DNA from: Sabethes cyaneus
Lineage: Eukaryota > Arthropoda > Insecta > Diptera > Culicidae
Assembly: GCF_943734655.1 (NCBI RefSeq)
Contig: NC_071354.1
Coordinates: forward strand, 198,398,911 to 198,462,910
DNA length: 64,000 nt
Reading direction: 5' to 3'
Of this stretch, positions 54,720 through 64,000 are shown one piece after another. Numbering within the stretch: the stretch's first letter is position 1; each line of letters opens with the position of its first letter. A program made the translations under genes and the position numbers. The notes under the pieces were generated by a model. That model did no database searches and was not told where the DNA came from. It worked only from the letters and a program-made list of their open reading frames with translations.

Positions 54720-57261
54720 ATATAGAAATCGACACGTCTTCGGTACCTTATTCAACTGTTTGTTAACGCTGTGTTAGTTATCATCCATCTTCAGAGTGTA
54801 TTTTAACCTACTAAATAACTTTGTAGAACATTTGAAAGCAATGAAAACATCGTATGCAAAATTTTTGAGCAGAATTGCTTTTTGAGTGGTTTCTTTAAAC
54901 AAATTATTAAATTTCGCAACCAGTAAGGGACAGATAGTTACTATATGCATCAAAGTTGCTTATTTTAGTGTGTTCTATAATTTTTGTGAAGACGCTATTT
55001 TTTTGGATGCGTTTGGAACACAAAAATTTGTGTCACCCTATTAGGGGGATTCAATTTCACCCTAAAAGTGTAAGAAAATATGCTATATTTTATCAATTGA
55101 CTGCTCCAAAGAAACACTCGTTGAAAAATTTCACATTTTTACTATATTGTTCTGTTTTTGAGGTTTGGTCCCATTAAAGGTTTGGTCATTAAAGTTTTCT
55201 TGAATAAATTTCATCAATCATTTTTAAATATCTTTTGACCAGTAGAACCAATCCTTATGAAATTTGGCAGATACATTTGCAGTATTAAGACCTCTCGTTT
55301 AATATTAAAATAATTGAAACTAAATAAATTATCTTGGTTAAAATCGCTATAAATTATTGTAAATTTTGACGTGTTACTTTAATTACTCATAGCTTTCAAA
55401 CTAAAGGTCCAATTAAAAACCTGATTTAATCCACCTAGTGGTGAAAGGAACCTTTGTTATACGGTCTTACTTGCTATTTGAGATAGAAATCGACACGCCT
55501 TCGGAAAATATTTCATCTATTGGTTAACGTTGCATTGTGCGTTGGTTTACATAAAATTTTTGGAAATTGAATAAGTTTACGAAATTTGAACAAAATAGAA
55601 GCACTTATAAATTTTGATAGTTCCTTTTCTCATGAAATTGCTGAGTAAGTTGTTACTAATGTGGATAAGTGCAAGTAAAAGTAAGTTGTAAGAAGAAATA
55701 TTATTCTTTAACATATGCATTGTGTAGTAAGGGTGTAGTTTATAGGTTTTTGAACTATGCATAATTTCCTGTAATGCCATTCTATTTGATTCACATCAAT
55801 AAAGTTTTCTTAAATAAATTTCAACAATTTTTATTATCCTTCGGTTACTCACGCTGTTGTATTTTGTACAACATATGTATGGATATGGTTTTTGAATGCC
55901 ATATTGTTATATAGTTACAAATCATTGTTTAACTAACGTATGTTCTTCAATAAACCTGTTATGAGCAAAATGTCTGAATTATTCGATGCATTAACACTTT
56001 AAATTGTTAGAAAAACATCAGCATAAACCGACAGAAAATCACAGAAACGAAGCAAGCAGCATGTGAGGTATACCGCAATTGGCCCCAACTGGCATTTTCT
56101 CTCGTTTCATATAGAAAAATGGTGTCTGTATGCAGCAAAACTATCTGCAAATGTAAAATGTTTAAAATGTATCCGGCTGTTGGTAGTCGAATAATTCGGA
56201 ATCAAAATTGAGGTGTTTATTTATATTCAAAGTTCTACAGATCCTAAACAAGCAGACATAGAGGTATACTATATTCAGTAAAGTTGTGTATTTTTACTAT
56301 TTGTACAACTTTGTAATACATGAAAAAGTCATACAATAAATACAAAAAGTGCTGAAATAAAAAACTGATTTTACAAGTGCGTTTACAACAAATAAGATTT
56401 CTCTATCTTCGCTGAAGAGATAGAAGGTTATTGTCTTCAGCAAAATTTTTTGTAATAATATGCTATAAAACTTTACAGAACACATCAATGTGTTGAAACT
56501 GAAGAAAAATAATTTTTATATTTTACTGTTAGGGGAATTAGTCAAAATTTAAATTCTACCAGACGATAGAAGATTCAATTTCAAAAAACTCTTCCAAAGA
56601 TTTGTTAAACTTAAAACCAAGTTTTCCTAGTAAAAACTCTAGTGCGCACGTTTTCTTTGGTTTGGGGCTATTTTGCTCGCGAGTAACTGCGTTACAAAAG
56701 TTGGCGCGAGTGTTCGAGGGTTAATATCTTTTGACCGGTAAAACCAATTCTTATGAAATTTTGCATATATATTCGTAGTGTCAAAACCTCTCGTTTGATA
56801 TTAAAATAATTGAAATTATCTTGGTTAAAATCATTATAAATTATTGTTAATTTTGGTGTGGTGTATACGGTTGCTCATAACTTTCAAATTAAACGTCCAA
56901 TCAAAAAATCATTCAATAGTGATCTATTAGGATATATTATCTGTCAAATGAGACTAATAGCGCATAAATCGGTTTGCCCATCTCTAAGAAACAGGCGATA
57001 ATTATTACCTTGTCAAAACAGGTTTTTTAAGCATAACTTTTAAACTACTTATTTGTTTTCAATTAAAAATTCCTGAACAATTTAGCTTTAATAAGGGCTT
57101 TCATTTGAAACTAAGATCGTTGAAATCGGTCATGTAGTTCCGGAGAAACCCGTGTCACGTATTTTTCACATTTTTGCTTATAACTTTTAAACGAAACGTT
57201 GTATCACGAAACAGCTCAATAGGGATCTACTAGACAATAACACCTTTCAAATAAAAGTAAT
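54720..57261. repeat. Two diverged copies of a (CA)n-associated mosquito repeat
   Basis: 55226-55425 and 56727-56925 are direct copies (shared 'atatcttttgacc', 'aaaaccaattcttatgaaat', 'cctctcgttt', 'atattaaaataattgaaa', 'ttatcttggttaaaatc'). 54722-54785 and 55484-55545 share 'atagaaatcgacacg' and 'ggttaacg'. The layout, with the CA tract and the palindromic end at 57732-57755, is that of a short DNA repeat common in mosquito intergenic sequence (from memory). No coding. Confidence 0.6.
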
Positions 57262-57790
<529 letters not shown>

Positions 57791-57862
57791 AAGAGGAGAG
57801 AGAGCTAACACATACATATAGAGTTCTGAATTGAGAGACTGGCCATGTCACTCAAAAACTCG

Positions 57863-57922
57863 CATCATTAAACCAACGACACTCACTGATTACGTGAAAC
57901 GTGTGTCGCTGGTTTAATGATG
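57863..57922. repeat. Short hairpin, 20-bp arms
   Basis: Arms CATCATTAAACCAACGACAC (57863-57882) and GTGTCGCTGGTTTAATGATG (57903-57922) pair at 19 of 20 positions around a 20-nt loop. Function unknown. Confidence 0.8.
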
Positions 57923-58019
57923 ACAAGTTCTCACGAACTACTGAGTTGCAGAGTTTCAGAGGGTAAATATAGAATTCAGCACAAAGGAAGGGTAAATGAA
58001 GGGGCCTGAGAATAAGGGC

Positions 58020-58145
58020 CTGAGAATAAACCCATGCTAAAGTCACTTGACATCGAATGGCTTGATTCTACTAAGATTCGAACCCACGACCACTCGCTTG
58101 TCAAAGCAGACTCGGTAACCTTGCGGCTACGGAGCCCCCATAAAT
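58020..58145 (-). mobile_element. tRNA-derived SINE, family SINE-B
   Basis: On the minus strand: GGGGGCTCCGTAGCCGCAAG at the head (box-A-like GTAGCCGCAAGG), box B GTGGGTTCGAATC (58075-58087), then a body ending near 'atgtcaagtgactttagcat'. The acceptor stem is not closed, so it is not a tRNA gene. A piece of the same 3' part is at ~10587-10606. Confidence 0.65.
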
Positions 58146-61100
58146 GTGCTATATACAGGTGTGGCAATGTTGGTTAAGTGGTGTTGGTGCAATGAAGGAA
58201 TTTCATCATGGTGTGGGTGGAATCGTAAATCGACCAATCACGATGAAGCATGACGTCAAACTCCAAAAATAAACCCCATTGTCCGACGCGGTTTGTTTTT
58301 GTAGTTTGACGTCGTTTTCTGATTTTTCGCTACTAATACCATCAAATGTCTTCATCTGCCACACCTTTTAGACCTCATTGGTTGAGTATAGGGGCCTAAA
58401 AAAATCCAAAATCTTAGTTGGCACCCGTTATTATCAATTCGGATCATCTGATGCTTCAATTTCACCGCCTAATTGAAACGCTGAAACAAGTTTTATTCTA
58501 TTTGAAACATGCACGTCGCTCGGAGTCAATGACCACCGAACGAAAGTTTATAAAGTCAGCTAAAGTAAACAGGACGAAGACAAAAACATCCTAATTTGAC
58601 ATAGTAGTTTTTTAGACAACAATATAAACTATCATATTTCAAATACCGACTGTTTAGCTACAAGTGTTCAGCTCCATAGCGTTGCTCCTATGTGCTAGGG
58701 TGGCGTTTCAATTCTTGTCACATCGAATAATTGTCATTTTTTTGGATTGTTTCCAGGAAATGCTGTTTATGATTAACCAGTATATTTCGAATACTATTGA
58801 TTTTCGGGTGAAATCATAGTTTGTCATAAGCGATCTTTTCAAAACTGTTGCTAATTTTGGCTCACCACCAAGGAACTTGTAGATGGTTTCCTAAGAAATT
58901 ATCCGTCCAAAACGAGATACATTAGCTCAAATGGCATTATACATTGTTGCGATTACGTGTTCGGCTTATTCTAGCGGGTTTGTAAACTTTGGTGGAGATC
59001 CCACTTTACCGCACGCAGTCAGCAAGCGCCAATACATTTGTTTATTAACTCCTATCACGCGCGCGAAACTTTGACGATCATCATAATAAGTATTTAGATT
59101 GAATGTACCAGTGTCGAGCGAGCGGCTGCTGGCGTCCGGCATCGAGTTATGGGTCAGCTATCAAAAAGCGTCCATAAAACCCAACCCTCTTCGCTTCTAT
59201 CTACAAACGGCGTCGTGTCATACAACCGTGACGGATTTGCTGATTTAGGTACCGAAGTGATCTCATTTCATGGTGTTCCTCGGAATTAACTGCAACCTTA
59301 TTCCTGCATTCTTAGACCAGAGCCAGGCTCGGCCCGGCCTGGCCAGACCCAGTCCCTGCCACTTGAGATGTTCGAGAATGCAAACTACGATGCGGAAATA
59401 AATCGTCCGAACGAACAATACACGGCATTCACAGTTTAATTGCAATGTTTGCATTTGGTCGGTGATCTGCACTGCTGTCAGCAGCGGTGAGTGGTTTTAT
59501 ACCGTTCCACTTTAAAGGACAACTTCGTTGTCACCACGTTGATGATAACAGCAGTACATTTAAATGCCGATAAGATCAGCATTCTGATTGTGCTGTTCAA
59601 GAACACTTAGTCAGGGTAGAAATAAGCGAAAATAAACCGGTTTAATTTGTGATTGCTAAATTATTTTCGGTGACGTGTGAAAGCATAGAATAGTGTTCTT
59701 CTGTGATCGAAAACAATCAAAGAATCACAAATTTTCATTTTGTGATGATTTAACGTTTAAAATAAATCGTTTTTCCAGTCGACTAGTGTTGCTTCGATGA
59801 TATTTATTAAACCAATATTTAGTTGCCCTAGTTTTACCATCAACAGAAAACAGCTTAGCTGTTTATAAACAAAAACTTGAAAGTCCTAACACAAAATATG
59901 AATCCATAAAATTCTGCTTTCTACCCTCGGTATTGATGTCAACAGCATCGTTTCGATTATCCTATATTTAGAACATCTAGAACGACAAAGTTAACAAAAA
60001 AGCAGCAAGTTCCATTGCTATCTGTGCGAGACAGGACATCTGCTCAGGTTTTCCCTGATGGCGATTTTACTGACCGCGACCCGTACCCGGCCCTACGCAA
60101 GGCACACAATGTCAGTGTCATAGCCATCCAATCCACCCATCTATCCGACGCGGCGTTTCGATGAAGCGCTGATCCACGCTGATCCACGCTGAAAAACCTA
60201 GTGACGCGTGTTTCACCGCCAACGCAGGACCTCCGCCGTTCATGCATTTCGTCCGAATACCATAAAATAAACATGCACCGCCTGATGCTGGTGACGTAAT
60301 AAAATGTTGCCTTCGGCAAGCGGCACAGCAACGCAGCGGCACTGCAGCATTGTTAATAATAGTAAATTTAGCTACTGTCTCTATGTAACTAGCAACCAGC
60401 AGCGAGTGAGTAGTTTCAATTTTGGCCGACACTCACTTCGCAATTGGGAAGGCCAAGTCATTTGTTGATAAATATTTAAATTTTAAACAAAATACACTCT
60501 ACCGCCGCGTCGCCGCACCGCCGGCCGGCGGTATGAATGTTCCAGCATGCAAATACCGGTCGACCCCCACCGCACCGTGCTGTTGCGCCACCACGCGGAT
60601 CGGTGCGGGGATGAATCAGACAGGGATCTGTTACGTGTAATCACGGCGATGAGTGTTGCACCGTGTTGCGGTGTTGATTATTCATTGATTTTTCAGGGTA
60701 ATTGGTGCTTTGAAGTTTCTACGGCTTCAACAATAGAATAGTCCGTATTCAGTGGTTGCGTTTGAATTGCAACAACCAAGTGAATACACGCTCGAGATGG
60801 ATGGGTGGTCTGACCTCCATGGGCGCGAAACGAATTCGTCATTGTATCAACCAACATCGACGCCGCCACCGCTACAGCCCGCCGGCCGTGGTAGGGTTCA
60901 GGAGATCAACGCCGGTGGAAACTACTTTTTAACGAAGTAACTTAGCCAAACAATGATGCCGCCTGATGCGCACTAATGTGACGAGGAAAACTACCGGTTG
61001 CATATGCATGCACCTACCTACTGTAACCGATGACGGACTTAGTACTAGATGATATCGAGGCGCCATTTACGGAGTGAAAAATAGGCGTCTAGTTGATTTA

Positions 61101-62149
61101 GAGTCGCAAAAACAGGAGAGGTTACTAAGTGTGATAAATTGACAGTTGGCAAATGATAAATTATTCGTTTGTTGAACTCTTGAACTGCTGTATTGGTGAC
61201 AGCTAAATTACAATGCATGTTGTGTGGAGTAATTGTCAAAAATTAATCTTACTTTGTATTGCTTGCTCATAATCAATCACTACGGTTATAAAGAGCATCT
61301 ATACAAAAAAATAATGAGAAGGAAAGAGGTTCGATATCGTTTTGGCACTTTCTATTATTTGCGAGCTGACCTCTTCTCTGCCTTAGTGCAGGTCGAGAAG
61401 AAATTCGATCAGCACAGTATCATCTCAGGCTGACCTACATCGCTAACGGCAGAGAGGTGTGGATGATGGAATGATGGAACTAAATTCAGATTGCTGTGAT
61501 TAAATATTGCTTGTTTACATTCTATCAAAATGAACTTTTTAGAGTCTCCTTCAGTTTTTGTTAGCTCCGCTCTAGGTATTACCATTCCCTTATGTTCAAA
61601 AGCAGGTATGCCAAATTTGGTCGAGAACGATTTAAGCGTCCCGCAGTTATGGCAGAACAAACAAGCATAGACTGAGTTTTATGTGAATGGAAGAAGTTAG
61701 GGAAATCTTATTTGTTCAGATCAGATCAGATTAGGCTCTAAAACTCAGAAATTCTTTGAAGCTTTCTCCGTTTAGCTCGAACGCTATCTCTATCTCGCGT
61801 TTTTTACAATAGCTGTCTCACTCTAATACAGGGTCACGGTGTTCATAATACAAAATAAAATGGGCCATTTAAACGGAAAATGCCAGTTGGTTTGTATTGC
61901 CATCCTACACCTCTAAGCCAATTTTTAAAAAAATCGATCGATGAATTTTTGAGTTACGCCCTTTTGAAGTTTTAAAGGGCAGATTGCTCATACAAAGTAA
62001 ATAAAAATCTTCAATGACACTTCCAAAATGAACGTGAATCACAGACGGAATTGATTTTTTATGCAACATATGCCCATTGCCGACCATTTTAGGAGTTTTA
62101 CGCTGTATTGGGACTAACCGGATATGTTCCGGATTAAGTTATCGCTGTT
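58146..62149. other. No gene seen; GC-richer stretch 60040-60940
   Basis: Longest stretch without a recognised element. 59080-59480 and 60040-60940 are GC-richer (ccggccggcgg, gacgccgccaccg). A short tandem 'gctgatccacgctgatccacgctg' lies at 60169-60192. Frames of 60-104 codons have no recognisable domain. A host gene's regulatory or untranslated region cannot be excluded. Confidence 0.4.
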
Positions 62150-62915
62150 GGAAATAGGCAGTATCGAACATGAACAAATACTTATCATGCGACACCTCAA
62201 ATTACGCCAGAATTTAAATACTAGATCACTGATAGTCAAATCAACTACCTAGCATCACGTTGGTTGTATCTGGACAAGTTCCGGGGACTTCCGGGAACAC
62301 CCAGCCAAGTGGTCAATTTGGTCCATGAACAAAAACCTATCGTGCGATACCTTAAATGACACTAGCATTCAATAACCAGATCAATGGAAGCCAAATCTGC
62401 TATCTAGGGTTAGATTTGGTCATATTTGGACATATTTGGGATACCCCGGGAACCCCTGGGAAGTCAATAACATAATGTGGTACATTTTTGATAATAAAGA
62501 CATGTTCGGAATTGGCCATTGTGGTTCTTGGTACTCAGTTTGGCTTACTTGGATCTATTTTAAAAGTTTTAGTGTGATTTAAGGTGTGGTATGATGAGTT
62601 TTTGTTCATATTCGAAATTGGTCATTTCCTAGGGGTTTCCGGAGTCCTCCAAATATGACCAAACTTGAACCTAGATAGTAAATTTGACTTTCATTGATCT
62701 AGTTATTGAATTCTAGTGTGATTTAAGGTGCCGCACGATAAGTTTTTGTTTATGAACAAAACTGGCCACTGGTCTGGGTGCTCCCGGAAGTGCCCGGAAC
62801 CTGTCCATATATAATCAACGTGACGCTAGGTAGTTGATCTGACTGTCAGTGATTTAGTTTTTAAATTCAGGCGTAATTTGAGGTGCCGCATGATAAGTAT
62901 TTATCAAAGCTGGCA
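62150..62915. repeat. Foldback of inverted tandem units
   Basis: Two units on each side, of ~170 bp, share 'atgaacaaa-a-cttatc-tgcg-acctcaaat', 'agatcaatg-aagtcaaat' and 'cccgg-aac'. The units at 62170-62340 and 62330-62470 are inverted relative to those at 62570-62740 and 62740-62915 (for example 'atcatgcgacacctcaaatta' against 'taatttgaggtgccgcatgat'). The spacer is ~62480-62560. Mobile class unknown. Confidence 0.75.
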
Positions 62916-62976
62916 AAGGGTGAACATGTGCATTCCATAACCTCTGTTCATTAACTCCTATTCCTACCTCCACGAG

Positions 62977-63177
62977 GTGCCGGCTGGGGTACGCAACTTC
63001 GGTTGTCGTATGCTAACAGGAAAGGGGGCACAGTGGCTCCCGCCCATATTAAGATGGCAGCCCCATCAGCGGGATAAGGACCTTAGGTTAACAGCCTACT
63101 GTACCAGAACATACAAAAAGTTACCGAAAATGAAAGAAGAAATCTCTCCGGATTATTGGCAACGACCTTTAGCATGA
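62977..63177 (+). CDS. Short upstream ORF of the RTE element
   Basis: 66 codons ending LA with the stop TGA inside the ATGA that starts the next frame (63174-63177). It is Arg/Lys/Gln-rich at the end with no known domain. Some RTE elements have a very short ORF1 overlapping the main ORF, so this could be real, but it may simply be leader sequence that happens to be open. It covers the conserved leader motif, which argues against protein constraint being the only signal. Confidence 0.35.
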   Translation: MPAGVRNFGCRMLTGKGAQWLPPILRWQPHQRDKDLRLTAYCTRTYKKLPKMKEEISPDYWQRPLA

Positions 63178-64000
63178 AAACACGGACACGAATCGGAACA
63201 TGGAATATACTGACCCTTGCCCAGCAGGGCAAGCTGGCTCAACTTGCAAGGGAAGCTAGCCGTCTGAAGCTTGAAATCCTGGGGCTGAGCGAGGTCCGCT
63301 GGCCGGGTACTGGCGAACACAGGACATCATCCGGGCAAGTCTTGCTCTACTCTGGCATACGAGGTGAAAATGCTACTCGAGAAAGAGGAGTTGGATTCCT
63401 ACTGAGCCCAGGGGCACATGCGGCCCTGATGAAGTGGGAACCAATAAATGAGCGAATAATCGTTGCCAGATTTAGAACACGGGTTAGGAACCTTACGGCA
63501 ATCCAGTGCTATGCGCCAACAGATGCTGCCGACCTGCAGGAGAAAGAGAGCTTTTACAGCCAGCTGAACAGCGTGGTTGAGAAAATCCCGAAGGGGGACA
63601 TCCAAATCCACATGGGCGACTTCAACGCGAAGATTGGCTCAAACAACGCGGACCTTGAACGCGTCATGGGACGCCATGGCCTAGGGGAGATGAGCGAAAA
63701 CGGGGAGCTGTTTACAGAATTCTGTGGTAATAACGACATGGTCATTGGTGGATCGCTCTTCCCTCATAGACCAGTACATAAAGTCACGTGGGTTTCCCGC
63801 GACGGCCGAACAGAAAACCAAATCGACCACATCTGCATCAGCCGGAAATGGAGAAGGAGCCTTCTTGATGTACGCAACAAACGCAGCGCTGACATTGCAT
63901 CCGACCATCATCTTGTTATCGCTGAGATACGTCTGCGCGTCGCACGTGTCCAACGACGGAAGGAGAAAGTTGGGTGCCGCTACGACGTCCGCCGATTGGA
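63174..64000 (+). CDS. RTE endonuclease-reverse transcriptase ORF, 5' part (open at window end)
   Basis: 275 codons with no stop. It is an AP-type endonuclease that nicks target DNA to prime reverse transcription. Motifs in order: IGTWNILTL (Asn ligand, residues ~7-15), LSEVRWPGTGEH (Glu, ~40-50), CYAPTD (~113-118), MGDFNAKIG (Asp/Asn, ~145-153), TWVSRDGRTENQIDHICIS (~210-228) and SDHHLVIAEI (catalytic Asp-His, ~245-254). All expected catalytic residues are present. The reverse transcriptase should follow outside the window. It starts at ATG 63174, overlapping the upstream stop (ATGA). Because no stop lies in the window, ORF finders that require one would miss it. Confidence 0.88.
   Translation, partial: MKTRTRIGTWNILTLAQQGKLAQLAREASRLKLEILGLSEVRWPGTGEHRTSSGQVLLYSGIRGENATRERGVGFLLSPGAHAALMKWEPINERIIVARFRTRVRNLTAIQCYAPTDAADLQEKESFYSQLNSVVEKIPKGDIQIHMGDFNAKIGSNNADLERVMGRHGLGEMSENGELFTEFCGNNDMVIGGSLFPHRPVHKVTWVSRDGRTENQIDHICISRKWRRSLLDVRNKRSADIASDHHLVIAEIRLRVARVQRRKEKVGCRYDVRRL

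Larger units (their letters stand above)
62940..64000 (+). mobile_element. RTE-clade retrotransposon, second subfamily, 5' part
   Basis: Leader with the conserved motif at 63053-63075, a short upstream frame (62977-63177) and an intact endonuclease frame from 63174 that is still open at the window edge. Its endonuclease is clearly different from the JAM1-like pieces elsewhere in the window. The 5' boundary is uncertain, between the foldback end at 62915 and ~62975. Confidence 0.8.

Noticed and set aside
58075..58145. tRNA gene on the minus strand
   Set aside because: A and B boxes are present but stems do not close; better explained as a SINE head.

Overview
This window is insect nuclear DNA, and the best fit is a mosquito of the culicine (Aedes-like) type. 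It is AT-rich, has no operons, and consists almost entirely of transposable elements in many states of decay. The organism call rests on the mixture seen: a BEL/Pao LTR element, many RTE-clade pieces of JAM1-like character, an R1-clade element, Jockey/CR1- and I-like remnants, tRNA-derived SINEs, a Helitron, several hAT-, piggyBac- and pogo/Tc1-like non-autonomous elements, and a (CA)n-bearing mosquito-type repeat. I cannot fix the species from sequence alone, and I see no host protein-coding gene that I can support.

Layout. 1-10228: a BEL/Pao element, entered inside its 5' LTR, with a Gag-Pol frame cut in the integrase domain by a 2.9-kb hAT-like element (6087-9024). That insert carries old RTE pieces, degenerate repeats and a TA-flanked MITE. 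10229-15600: AT-rich sequence with a repeat array, a MITE and one GC-richer island. 15600-18560: a decayed minus-strand Jockey/CR1-like element split by a hAT-like element (15912-17090) and a Helitron (17260-18288). 18560-29450: an I-like 3' end, short hairpins and several TA-flanked inverted-repeat elements, one nested in another (24114-25054 inside 22995-25117). 29455-35670: the deepest nest in the window. A minus-strand RTE is split by a 4.9-kb long-inverted-repeat element, which holds a Tigger-like MITE and a piggyBac-like element; the latter holds a hAT-like element that holds another RTE piece.

35670-41800: a 95-bp minisatellite, another TA-flanked element, a SINE and a 780-bp polypyrimidine tract. 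41880-47712: several RTE copies (some internally deleted, one split by a hAT-like element), SINEs, foldback elements and a Jockey/CR1-like RT remnant. 49003-53655: a 1-kb foldback element and a decayed R1-clade element. 53800-58150: SINEs and a mosquito repeat family carrying a 387-bp (CA)n tract. 58150-62150: no recognisable gene. 62150-62915: a foldback of inverted tandem units. 62940-64000: the start of a second RTE subfamily with an intact endonuclease frame that runs off the window.

The most intact coding sequences are the two BEL pol parts and the RTE endonuclease at the right edge. The BEL LTRs are identical over the 206 bp that can be compared, so that insertion looks recent. Most non-LTR pieces are clearly older, with stops and frameshifts. 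No computation could be run: family names come from motifs and remembered family features, and boundaries come from inverted repeats and target-site duplications read directly in the sequence.
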